The translations under genes were made by a program, and so were the position numbers. DNA of 64,000 nucleotides from Siniperca chuatsi. Its lineage: Eukaryota; Chordata; Actinopteri; Centrarchiformes; Sinipercidae. Under the pieces are notes generated by a model. That model was given only the letters and a program-made list of their open reading frames with translations, was not told the origin of the DNA and searched no databases. The stretch spans positions 6,515,667 through 6,579,666 of the forward strand of contig NC_058043.1 of NCBI RefSeq assembly GCF_020085105.1, given 5' to 3'. Shown here in pieces: positions 36,682 to 48,100 of the stretch (position 1 is its first letter; the number at the start of each line of letters is the position of its first letter).

Positions 36682-39323
36682 ATGAGACGCGCCGACAACA
36701 AGGACGAACCTGCCGTTTACCAACGGGTCGTGTTAAAGAACGCCTCGCCGTACCACTACATGAAGGTCTGCCTGTAAGTCACCTTGATGTGTTTATTTTA
36801 AAATCCTGTGTTTATGCTTTTCATTTATTGGGTTTTTTTAATTGTCTCTATAAAATCTTATTAAAACGTATTGATATTGTGGTTCTTACGTCTAAAACAA
36901 TTATATAAATATCTATTTATCCATAATATCCGTACACGTTTGTCATTCATCCCACATGATGTGTTTTTGTGTGTTTAGTGTGCTGGAGGATGAGTCTACC
37001 AGACTGAGCGCCATTGAACTGAAGCTGTTCATCGTCACAGGTCTGAAGAGTCTGTTTGGAGAGGTGAGATCATTAACACGGCCAGGGTCGACGGTTCGAT
37101 TCCCACCACAGCTGAACACAGTGATCTGCTCTGATGCTCTGAGGACCTGTGAACGAAAGCCTCAGAAAATGTTAAGCTGTCGATCAACAGAAAATGTATC
37201 TATTTTGATAATTGATAAATTGGTGAAGTAATTTTTCAAGTTAAAAACACCAGACGTTCCTTTGTTGGATGATTCAGCTTTTCTTCGGCTCATGTGATAG
37301 CAAACTGACTAACTTTGGGTTTTGGAGCTGTGGTCAGACAAAACTTGATGACTTCACCTTGGACTTATAATGTGCATTTTTCATTATATTAAAATTATTC
37401 AATGATGAAAATAATCGTTAGTTGCAGGCCTAGTTTTTCTGTGATTGAAGTGGTTATGATTTTGTCTGTCTGTTGGCAGGATAACTCCAAAACTACTTTT
37501 AAAATACATTCATGTCCTTCAGGTGGGAGCAGCATTGACCTTTGACCTGTTGAAATACGATGAAGATACCCTCACTGCTCTTCTGCGCGTTTACAGCAGG
37601 TGAGGTCATCAGCAGCAGGATGGGAAGAAATTTTCACTCATCCTAAACTAGATGTTTTTTTAAAATATATATATGTGTGTGTGTGTGTGTGTGTATTTTC
37701 AGGGGTTTGGTGAAGCTGTGGAGCTCCCTGACTCTGCTGGGCTCCTACCAGAACCAGGCCTGTGCCTTCAGAGTGCTGCAGGTCAGCAGACTTCAGCTCA
37801 ATATCCAAAAATGATTGCTGTGTATTGTATCAGCTTCTGAGGGACAGTTGAACTCTGACTCAGCCTGATATCAGCGTCTGAGGCTTCTACCTTTTGTAGG
37901 ACGCAGCCTGGGATTCACCTCTGGATATATGTGGCTAAGTGTAAATGAAAGTGTTTTCTGTCTGCTGGACTGTCTCCAACAAAAACACAATTACCAGCAT
38001 CACACATACTGCCTCTGAAATCATCAGACTCCTTACCTCTAAGCTCTTAAACTGGGTTTCACCAGCAGTGATTAATTTAATCTAAGATTAGTTCGAATCA
38101 GAGTTTAGCAAAACTAGGTTTAAAATGACAATTAAAAACTAATCTCCGTTTAGTAAATCCAAGTTTATTGATGTAAACCAAAATTAAATAGTGAAATCAA
38201 CATGGAGATGCATGCTTACCCAAATTAAAATAAATAAATAAATAATAAATTTGCAAGCTGTCGGGACCTAGTAAATATTGGAGGGGGGGTTAACTTTCGG
38301 CTGCTATGTATTTCTTACTTATGATGGCTCGGCAGAGAAGCTCTAATTTCTCCTCCGTTGAGAAAAACTTGTTGGCTGAATTAATGGAGCAATATGGCCA
38401 AATAAAAACAGCAGTGAGGAAAAGAGACTGCCTGGCAGCAACTGGCAGACTGTTTTAACGTATCAAATGGAGTGAAAGAAAGAAGAGACGTTGCTCAACT
38501 TAAAGCTTGTTGGAAAAACATGAAAACAAAGACTAAAAAGGATGCAGCAAGTGTAAGACGGGAGTTGGGTTGTGTCTGCCCCTTAACTTTCTTTGAGGAG
38601 CTTGATTACTTTGCTCAATCCATCTCAAAAAGGGAGCCATTTTAAAAGTTAAACCTCCTCTAGTGTAAGTTTAAAGTTAATACTGGATCACATTTTAAAT
38701 TGGAGTTTAAAGTTTTGGTGCAACAGAATTAAATTTAATCTAGGTTTAGCGTAAAAACTAAACTGAGGTTTAAATTGAATCTTTCTTAATTTTAAAATAG
38801 CCTTAAAGTTTGGTGCAACATAATTTTAAGTGATTTAATCAGGTTCAAAATGAATCTTTGTTGGTGCAACACAGCCTTAGACATGGAAAAACAGAACTAT
38901 CACACACTTTGCACTCGTAATAGCAAATGACACTGATCGCCCCCTCAATCCACTCTTACACTACTGCTGTCCGCTCGTAGATTCAGGATTTTTAAATGGA
39001 GACGATCTCGCTTTGGCAGGAGCTTTGTCCCCTCTGCCATAGCAGCCCTGAACAAACGGCCTCGTTGACACTGCTGATCCAGACATATTTGTGTGAGTGC
39101 ACACGTGTATATAAGGATGGGTTGGGATACGCGCAGGGGCATGAATGTGTATATGTCATGTATTGTGTTTATCTGTATGCTTCTATGTTGAATATGTACA
39201 AGCTGTGAAAAAAATCTCCCTCTTGGACAGTAAAGACTATCTGTCTTTCTCTTGTGTCAACTTCAGGTGTCTCCGTTCCTGCTTGCTCTGACAGGAAACA
39301 GTCGAGAGCTGCAGCTGGACTGA
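36682..39323 (+). CDS. rpp14: Ribonuclease P/MRP protein subunit p14
   Basis: Coding exons: 36682-36773, 36979-37063, 37523-37599, 37703-37781, 39267-39323; 129 residues (human 124). RPP14 is a small protein of nuclear RNase P (and MRP), which trims tRNA 5' leaders, and belongs with Pop5 to the archaeal-related subunits. The protein shows YHYMKVCL near residue 26, KSLFGEVGAALTFDLLKYDE, then the most conserved core GLVKLWSSLTLLGSYQNQAC and AFRVLQVSPFLLALTGNSRE, ending LQLD. The chosen start gives the family's N-terminal length and has A at -3. The stop lies inside an exon that goes on to encode htd2. Intron 4 (37782-39266) carries two transposon relics. Confidence 0.93.
37197..37431 (-). repeat. 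GCTGCAACTAA-type dispersed repeat, inverted copy
   Basis: It ends ATGATGAAAATAATCGTTAG then TTGCAGGCC, the reverse of the family start, and holds TTTGGGTTTTGGAGCTGTGG as in reversed copy 3. It lies in rpp14 intron 2 (37064-37522). Confidence 0.7.
37671..37694 (+). repeat. (GT)n tract abutting an rpp14 splice acceptor
   Basis: About 11 GT units are followed by ATTTTCAG, the acceptor of the exon at 37703. Confidence 0.85.
38040..38880 (+). mobile_element. Decayed element with Myb/SANT-like ORF, PIF-Harbinger-like
   Basis: From the ATG at about 38321 the text encodes MARQRSSNFSSVEKNLLAEL and then QYGQIKTAVRKRDCLAATGR before a TAA. The next part continues in another frame as VKERRDVAQLKACWKNMKTK and TKKDAA. 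This is the Myb/SANT-like DNA-binding protein found in PIF-Harbinger and related elements, broken by a stop and a frameshift. Flanks at about 38050-38110 and 38800-38880 (GTTTCACCAGCAG against, in reverse, GTTGCACCAACAAAG) look like diverged inverted ends. There is no transposase. Confidence 0.6.
38885..39240 (+). mobile_element. LINE 3' end fragment
   Basis: One frame reads WRRSRFGRSFVPSAIAALNK, the usual final residues of fish non-LTR reverse-transcriptase ORFs, followed by a stop. The 3' UTR-like text (GTGAAAAAAATCTCCCTCTT, GACAGTAAAGACTATCTGTC) ends 26 bp before the last rpp14 exon, so it may supply part of the acceptor's pyrimidine-rich context. Confidence 0.65.
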
Positions 39324-39350
39324 AGGAGGTGGAGCGTTGTTTTCTTCAGG

Positions 39351-39836
39351 ATGAGTTTCATGTGGAGCAGTATCTTTAGTAAACTGCGGCTGTGCCTCTC
39401 CTCCATCACAGCCGCTCCTCCCTCCTGCCGGCTGCTCCACGTCGGCCAGCGAGCCTCCCTCACAAAAGCATTCTCCTCCCGCGACGTGGAGCTGTTCGCC
39501 GAGGTGACAGGCGACAACAACCCCCTCCACCTGGACCCGGCCTACGCCAGCACCACCTCCTTCGAGAAACCCATCGTCCACGGCGTCCTCATCAACGGCC
39601 TGATCTCGGCCGTGCTCGGCACCAGGATGCCCGGCCGCGGCTGCGTCTTCCTGTACCAGGAGATCCGCTTCCCGGCGCCGCTCTACATCGGCGAGGAGGT
39701 GCTGGCCGAAGCCGAGGTCCGCAAGATCAAGATGTCATTCGCCTTCATCGCCGTGACATGCTCCGTCAAGGACAAAGTGGTGATGGAGGGGGAGGTGATG
39801 GTGATGATGCCAGAGGAGCAGCAGCAGAGGGAGTGA
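39351..39836 (+). CDS. htd2: Hydroxyacyl-thioester dehydratase type 2, mitochondrial
   Basis: Intronless 161-residue ORF in the last rpp14 exon. HTD2 catalyses the dehydration of 3-hydroxyacyl-ACP in mitochondrial fatty acid synthesis (type II), the pathway feeding lipoic acid. Residues 1-44 are acid-free and rich in Ser, Arg and Lys, fitting a matrix-targeting peptide. The hotdog-fold hydratase-2 motif is complete: [19 protein letters not shown] with catalytic Asp55 and His60. Then come [20 protein letters not shown] and [14 protein letters not shown], the conserved dimer and substrate-channel region. ATG context is good (A at -3). Human RPP14 mRNA is known to be bicistronic for HTD2, and the same arrangement is preserved here, with 27 nt between stop and start. 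The ORF is much more GC-rich than its surroundings. Confidence 0.95.
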   Translation: MSFMWSSIFSKLRLCLSSITAAPPSCRLLHVGQRASLTKAFSSRDVELFAEVTGDNNPLHLDPAYASTTSFEKPIVHGVLINGLISAVLGTRMPGRGCVFLYQEIRFPAPLYIGEEVLAEAEVRKIKMSFAFIAVTCSVKDKVVMEGEVMVMMPEEQQQRE

Positions 39837-40061
39837 GAGGAGGGAATGAGCACCCTGATGTCACAGTCGCAGTGGAATTTTGGTCCATGTTGCTGTTATT
39901 TTTGTTGTTTATAGATCATGTACTTGAACCCTGGCAACAAGAAGTGCGATCTGGACGGAGCGGTAAACGGAGAAGTGTCAGTGGCGTGATGATTTATTGT
40001 TTAGTGTGTTTAATTTGTCAGATCTGCTCTGTATTTTGTTTGTGTGAAATCTTGTATGTGG

Positions 40062-40067
40062 AATAAA
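40062..40067 (+). terminator. rpp14/htd2 candidate polyadenylation signal
   Basis: AATAAA lies 226 bp after the htd2 stop; it would serve the shared transcript. Confidence 0.65.
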
Positions 40068-40439
40068 AATGCTAAACGATGATTGGTTTTTAAAATATTT
40101 TTTAAAACAGTTATCTTTCACATCTTGTCACAGTCCAAGTTCAGCAGTGTTTTTCAGTCCAATTCACTTTCATTGCCTCCTTGCTGTGGCGTCTACAGGG
40201 ATGCAGTTGAAGGGGTGACACATGTTTGGCGACCCCCTAGTCTAACACATTTAATTATTCAACTCTTGTGACTTTGACCCCTCACACTGACAGAAGTTCA
40301 ACTGGTTTTGGTGGACTTGGATGCTCTCAGACCCTGAAATCATCATCAGGACAGCGCCTGTAGTGGAAAAAAGTCAGCATTACAGTATAAAGCTGGAGAA
40401 CAGTGATTCTGTTTTAGATATAATAAGTTTTTAATTTGA

Positions 40440-40610
40440 GCTGGAAGGTTTGTTCTTGACCTTGAAAACAGCGGTTTTACAAAAACATTCTCAACACAAG
40501 CTCAAACTTGGATGTTTTCAAAGCTCAGCTCAACTACGTCTGCTGAGGAAGGCCAGGAAATGTGGTTGAAAGCTTCTGAAACAAGAAATAAAATTAGCCT
40601 TGTGATGCAA
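40440..40610. repeat. Dispersed repeat, CAACACAAGCTCA family copy
   Basis: TTGACCTTGAAAACAGCGGT, ACATTCTCAACACAAG and ACGTCTGCTGAGGAAGG match the family at 18775-19145. It lies between htd2 and pxk. Confidence 0.55.
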
Positions 40611-40750
40611 ATTATTTGTGTCAAACTGGTTATTTTTATTTTTTTTATATTATTTTAGTTGTTTTGCTAAATTGTTCATGTATTTTCACCTCAATATTTC
40701 GTACTGGGCCAATATTCTTCTAACACAACTTGGATAGTTCCTCCTCATGA

Positions 40751-40826
40751 CCAGCAGGTGGCAGTGACGCACGCTCACATGGTTTTCCAACGTCCAATTA
40801 TGAAGACAAGGCAGCTTGATGACGTC
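40751..40826 (+). promoter_or_regulatory. pxk promoter elements: CTCF-like site, CCAAT, CRE-like site
   Basis: CCAGCAGGTGGCAG at 40751-40764 matches the CTCF core consensus CCASYAGRKGGCRS. CCAAT is at 40793-40797 and TGACGTCT, one base off the CRE, at 40820-40827. All lie within 250 bp of the pxk ATG, in CpG-containing sequence without a TATA box. Function is inferred from motif match only. Confidence 0.4.
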
Positions 40827-41001
40827 TGTTCGGAGCAGCGCTTCCTGGTTACGGTAAAGCTAAGCTAACAGCTAGTTCGCTCCTCTCTGGTTGTCGGTGT
40901 TCCTCCTCCGCTCAGCGGCGTTCCGCCTCAGTGTCTTTCCCGCGGCTTCAGTCAGTGACAGACGGACGCTCACATCAGACTTTCGCCGTTAATCGTCCGG
41001 G

Positions 41002-44000
41002 ATGTCTTTCCTGGAGAAGCCGTCCCCCGGCAAGCTACTGCTGGACGACACCGTGCCCCTGACGGCGGTGATCGAAGCCAGCCAGAACCTGCAGTCCCAC
41101 ACGGTGAGTGTTTACTGGAAATAAACGTCACATAACCGTTAACAATCCGCAGGCTTAACCGTAAAACGTCCATCAGTGGTTAACTGCAGGCAGACAGATG
41201 CCTCGCTGCTGGTGCGTTTTAAAATAAGTTATTTTTTAAGGGGGCGTTTAAGTCGATCGCTGCGTCACTTGTTCCATTATCGGACACCTATGTTGACTCT
41301 TCATTTCGTCTCCTTTCCTTTATATTGTATTATTTACTACATACCACCTCTGACTACCAAAAGTAGTCGGTAAATACACAACTATGGTCCCTGTGAGTCA
41401 GTTGACAGTCTCTTTTTAACATGATGCAACGCACTAAAGTGTGACCGTAACTCATGGCAGGCAGCTGACCCTGGCTCTCTGAAGTGCTGTCACTGATTAA
41501 CGTTAAGCAATTTCCTGAAGCTCGTCCGCCCTCGCCAAACTGCTGATATAAAAGGATTTGGAGTGGGGCATTGACACTGGCTGATTGAAGGCCCGTGAGC
41601 CGAAACTATACCCGTAAAACCCTAGGACCGTTGGTGATCTATTGCGCCATTATAGCGAATCCCATTTACAAGTTTAGCGTCTTTTTGATTCATTGTAATA
41701 CAAACAAACGAATACGCCATCTAAAACAACATATATGGCCGTTTTGAATGTGTAATGGTCTATTGTAACATTCGGCATACATCTCCTTCACCAAATGCCT
41801 GTCATAAAATACGTAGTTTTTATTAGTCTCCCCGATTGATAGCTTTCTGTTAACGTTGTTGTAAGACCGTGAGCCGCGTCTGCTGCAATCCACGGAAGCA
41901 GTTAATAGTCGGATTTTCTAACGGAGTTTGGCGTGGCATCTCTCCCCAAATTAGAACTCAATGGTATTGGGGCAAGCCTATGTTCAGTGTTACTTTGTAC
42001 TAAAATGTGCACTTTGAACTCGTGTGTATAGTAAGACACGGCGTTTAAACAATGCGAGACTAGCTCATGTTATAGGAAAAATAAAGCCGGGCAACCGCCG
42101 TCTGTCCGATAATGGAGGCATGTGTGGTGGTTTTGTTGTTGACAGTCCGGATCAGCTGAGCTAGCCAGTTAGCTTAGCATGCTAATGTTGATGGACCATT
42201 GCTGGTGTTGTTGCTATTGTAAAACACGTCACAGGGGAGACTAATAGTGATGGATATTTTTATTAGATGAATATATTTATGTATTTCTGCGAACCCATTA
42301 CATGTCTCTATATTGGTAGTATTTCTACAGAGTTACTGTTTTTGCTTACTTCTATTAGTCCACTCTGAAAATAAACCAAAACAGCAACTTTCCTGTAATT
42401 CAATTAAAACTTATTGCAGATTTGCTCGATGCCGAATGTCAGATGACTTTCCAGAATTTCTCAACATGTAAGCAACTCCAAAATGAATGCAATACTGTGA
42501 GGACAGGCCTCTACATACTATAACACTGTGCTTGGGCAGGACAAAGTTGACAGCTGTTTTGAGCCTCTTGTCTCAAGGACTTATAATTTCCTGCTAGTCA
42601 CTAATCACAAGTCATTCACTAGAAGGAAAGAAAGTCTTATGGACTCCACACATGGTAGGGTTAGGGCGATGCCGCCTCTCCGTGTTTCTCTCCGTTTACA
42701 GTGAAATGAATTAAACATAATGTAATGTTGATACGGGCAGTGGCAAAATTATTGCTTGTATGAAACTTACATGTTCTAATCCTGAAGAAGAAGAAAAATA
42801 AATTCAAAGTCACACTGACATTTGACATTTCTAATAACACAAATTACATTTATGTTTATGTTTCGTCTTTTTTTCTCTCAATTCCAATACTTCAACTCAG
42901 GGTATCTGCTGGTACCAGTGCTCATATTTTCCCAAACTTTAAATCTGTATAACTTACTGTGTGGAACTCATTGCTATCATTTAAATGTTAAGTAACATGA
43001 GGCTTCCACAAACCCAAGATCGTTGCAGGTTAAAGGTCACCAGCTTGACAGACTCAGGTCGAGTGGAGAGCTATGAAAATGCTCAGAAGGCAAGTTTTAT
43101 TTGTACAGCACTTTCAACAACAAGGCAATTCAAAGTGCCTTACATAAGACAGAAGGCATTAAGACCAGATATAAAAGAAACGCAAGGCAATATAAAAAGA
43201 CGCTTTTAAACAGCAAAGATTACAGCTAAAGAGTTGGAAAGGTGACATCATGTATAAGAGAGAAACACTTACATACGCTGCTACACTGGAAAAACTTCAT
43301 GGAAGCTGTAGCTGTTTTTTTTTTTTTTATGCTAAAATACAGAAATTAGACAGGAAGTGATGTCACAGACTTCAGCTGTTTACATCCTGAGTCCTCTCTG
43401 TTTGTGAAGCTGCTCAGCACACATGAATGAATGCAGGATTACAGCAGAAACCAGAGTCTGTCAGCAGGACTTAAGACTGTGAGAGGACTGAGAGGATCAG
43501 ATTAAAGGAAAGTCCTGTGTTTACACCTCGGTTCTTGTTTTCTTAACTGTGTCCATCGTTCCTGTCGGTTATGAAAACATTTTACTCAGCAGCTTCATTG
43601 CAGAGATCTGTGAACATGGTGACATGATCAGACAGATCCTCCACTGAACGGTGTTATCTAAATCACTTATTTGGAAATGAAACAGAAAGTGAACAGACGC
43701 ACCCAAAATGTGAACCCTTTTGATTAAGGTTCAATGTGGCCTTTCCTCTGTTTGTTCTGCTTTATTTGTTTTGTCCCACTCTAGTGTTAAGGATCTAAAA
43801 ATGGCAAAGTGGTCTGTTATCATCCATTAAAACTTTGTGTGTAATGATCATTACGGGCTCACAGGGCTGCTGGTGGGACCCTTTGGTGGTGATTGAACTG
43901 TTGAGTCTCTGTTGAACCTTAACATTGGCAGTTAGGGGTTTCTTATGATTATGACTAAATTGGGCTCAGTTAGTTAGTTCAAATAGCAAAATGTGAATGT

Positions 44001-45133
44001 TTGGAGAACTGATGCTGAGAAAATTCTATTCTAAAACTATTTATCATTATTAATAAAAACACCACTGATGTGCCATGCTGTAATATTTAGAGAAACAAGT
44101 TGTAATGGTAAAAGAATAAAGTCAGGATTTTAAGTAAAGTCAAAAAAGTCTTTTTTTGGAGATTAATTTACAAGTCACGATATTTTGAGAATAGAGTCAC
44201 AGCATTTCGAGTTTTTAGAACCAGAACATTTTCAACAAACCTTTTTTTTATCATAAAACTTAGCCTTTAGCCTTAGCCTTAGCCCTTTTTTTAGGGGTAA
44301 AATTACAACTTTATATCCATAATATTACACTTTTCCCCAGGATAACTTTATTTTGAAACTCTGACTTTATTTCTCACAAAATTATGACTTTAACTTGAAA
44401 TATTACGGCTTAATCTTCTAACTTTTTCTAATGGTATGACTTTTTCTTATAAAACTATGACTTTTTTCATACCATAATTTATTTATTTTTATTAAATCTT
44501 GCAGTATTATTACTTTTTCTTACTGTATTTTTTTCTCATAAAACAGTGAATTTATTTTCATATAATTATGACCTTTTTCACATAAACTAAGTAAGTTTTT
44601 AATCCAAAAGTTACTTATTTACTCTTACTATATTATGAATTTTCCCCTCAAAATTACACCTTTATTTTCAAAATAATACAGCTTTTTCTTACAATATTTT
44701 GACTTTATTCTGGAAATGCTCGCAGCTGGCTGACTGTCGGACAACACACAGAGTGACAGCTGTTTAAACTTTAAAGGATCATTCCACCTTTTTTCACTTC
44801 CATCCTTATTTAACACACACACACACACACACCTGTGTTGTTTCAACCATTTATTTTTCTTATTATTATACATTTCATTTATTTTTAAAAGTAGCAAATA
44901 AAGTCTTTTAATGGCTCTGTTCTCTCTTGTCTCTCAGGAGTACATCATCCGAGTCCAGAGGGGCGTGTCTTCAGAGAATAGCTGGCAGGTAAATGCACCT
45001 ATCACAACCTCAGGTGTCAGTTAGGCGACCAATTAGAATTCACCTGGGAGAGAACATGACAAGTCTGCAAGGCCAATCAATCAATTTGTTTGACCGAATG
45101 AGAACGTGTTAGGAGATGAATTAACCAACGACT

Positions 45134-45179
<46 letters not shown>

Positions 45180-48100
45180 GCAGGTGATTCGGCGTTACAG
45201 TGACTTTGATGTTCTCAACAGCAGCCTGATGGTGAGTTTCACATCTTTCAGTCACACATCAACCTCTCTAAGTGTTGTAAAACACACTGATGGACAGCCG
45301 AGAAGCGTGTCGTGCTTCAGCAGTGCTTTGAGAAGTTTCTGTGGACATTTTGGGATCCTTTGTGACTGACATGAATTCAAGCTGCTGTTCAGCTGTCGAA
45401 GGATGAAACTACAAACTTTTCACAAGTAACTAGCGTCCATGGGCTCTGACATTTTTTATAAAGATCAGTAAAGTCAGAGCGGTCAGAACATTGTGAATAC
45501 CACAATAGTGGGACACTCATACATACTCTTTTCCAGAACGTGGTAGAGACAACTCACTTACAGACTTACAGTGATCTGCTTTGGAAAATGGGCAGCAGTA
45601 AAGTTAATTGTAGATAACTGGCTACAACATAAAAAAACAGCACTTAACTGGTAACTTAAAATGTAAGTTTATAAGTCTTGCGGTCACACACCAACAACCA
45701 CTGCCACACACACCAGCTTTGTCTTAGCCAATCTCCTTCCTGTTTGAAACCTCGGTGGCGGTTCGTTACGACATGCTCAGGGCTTTGTTGTTGTGTCATC
45801 GATTTCCCGGAAGCCTCGGCTGCTGCTGTGTTTGTTGATCGTACTGGTTAGCTGTTAGTTTTGGAATGGATCTCAAAGCACTGCATCACCCACACTCTCT
45901 CAACTAGTATCTGTTTAAAAAGCTGCTGTATGCTCACTCTGCACTCTTCCACTGATGATATTGTGATTAATTTTTAGCCAGCTAGGTCCAGACTGAAATA
46001 TCGAAACAACTATTGGATGGATTGCCATGAAAGACTGTACAGACATTAATTGGATGAATCCCACTGACTTTGGTTTTCCTCTAGTGAATCCATGACATGA
46101 CATTCCCATCAGCCACAGCTGTACTTTCTGTTTTGTGCTAATTAACAAATGTTAGCATGCTAACATGCTCAACTAAGCTGACCCTAACCCTGCTACCATC
46201 AGCATGTCAGTGTGAGCCTGTTAGCATGCTGACATTAGCAGTTAGCAGAGTACAGCCTCATGTAGTGGTCAGTGTGGCTCTAGACTCTTAGTCTTGTTTA
46301 GCTCCACGGTGCATATTTTTGTATTGCGTAATACCGGGCCGTAAGTACCACCGCAACCAGCTGACAGAGTAAAGAAGTAACTGTTCATCAGAATCAGTTC
46401 AGGTCTTCCCACTGATATAAAGTGTCATATTGAGCTTTAGTAAATCTGTAATCAGTGGAACTGCATTGTACCAGACTGGAGTGGATCTGACTTTGGGGTG
46501 TATGTCAGATTGTCCTGGTTGTGACTTATCTTATGGTCAGGTCACATCATTCCTGGATAACAGGAAGTTAGCAGTTTTTCTGCTGAGGTTTTGCCTGCTC
46601 ATTTCCTTTTGGGGTCTCTCACTGACCCCGACCTCCCGTCAGCCCCTGATCTTCAGTCAGCATCCAGCAGAACTGTCGGAAACCTGCTGTTAGTCTTTCT
46701 CTCTGTTAGTCTGTTTTTTTTCAATTTCGCGTTCATCTTTCTTTGTAAATACATAATTGAAACATACAGAAAAGGACTACAGTGGATAAAGAAAAATACA
46801 TTTAATGGTAATAAGAAAACAAACTACATAAAAGTTCTCTCTCCCTCTTTCTCTCTCTCTCCAGGTGTGTGGCATCAGTCTCCCTCTTCCTCCCAAGAAG
46901 CTAATTGGAAACATGGACAGGGAGTTCATAGCAGAGAGGCAGAGAGGACTGCAGACCTATCTGGACTCAATTACCCAGCATCCCATGCTTTGCAGCTCCC
47001 TGACTGTCAAGAAGTTCCTGGACCCCAACAACTACTCTGCCAATTACACAGGTGTGTTTGCACATCTTCACAGAGAGATTATTTTAAGTTTGTCTAACTT
47101 TAATTACTATACTTAAGTACAATTTTTAGATACTTGATACTACTTCATTACAGATATATTTATTGTTACTATTTGCTTTGCAGATTTACATGCAAAAGAT
47201 ATGATTAGTTTATAAAACTACTAACTAATGCACTGTTACAGATTCAAGCACCAGCAGTATTTAAAGGGACCACTTTGGGAATGTTGTGCATTGGATTCAG
47301 TGCGTTTTGTAGACTACTACTTTGTAAATAAATTATGAATAAAAAAATAGTTTAATATGTGTACTATTTGAAAATTGTCTCCCCTCAGTGGTAGTTTCAA
47401 AAGAGACACTCCAGCTCGGCAACCACATCACAGAAAATGATGGAGGACCTAATTTTATTTGTATCAGATAACCCAGAATTATATGACAACACTTCACCAG
47501 GGAAGAAAGAATTCACTTAAAAAAAAAAAACAGGCTTAGAGCAACATCAGCTTCAAAGCTGGATGATCTCATATGGACCAATAAACAGTGCTTATGATAT
47601 CAGTTTGTTAAGCTTGCTATAGTAATCATTGCTAATCACTGTTTAAAATATTACATGACGGGGTAAGGGGGTAGGTGGACCGCAGCACCCTGTAGTGTTT
47701 GGTAACACATGGACAGAAATGCTCAGTCAACATAGACATCAATAGACGAAGACAGCGTGACCGCTGATTGTTTGAAGGCACTGTTATCTCTCTTTTCTCC
47801 AAAAGGAAATACATTATTTTTTTGCTTTTTAAGTTAGTTAAAGTTTACTTTATCTGTCTGTCTGTCTGTGACTCAGAGATCGCCCTACAGCAGGTCTCCA
47901 TGTTCTTCAGGTCGGACCCAAAGTGGGAGGTCCTGGAGCCTCTCAGAGACATCGGTAAGACTCAGGGTGGATCTGAACCAACCTGACTGAAAATTGCTAA
48001 CTTTTTAACATGAGAACTGTATGCAGTGCTAATGCTAACCGCTAGCACTAATGTGAACATGCTGGTGCTTACGTTGGCTTTGTTGTGTTCATATACTCAT

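Noticed and set aside
37093-37103. GGTTCGATTCC, a perfect Pol III B box
   Set aside because: There is no matching A box, acceptor stem or foldable T arm around it; likely a chance match or old SINE scrap in an rpp14 intron.
39392-40066. 224-codon open frame overlapping htd2 in another frame
   Set aside because: It is Arg/Pro-rich shadow translation caused by the high GC at third positions of htd2. It resembles no family, while the htd2 frame carries a full catalytic motif.
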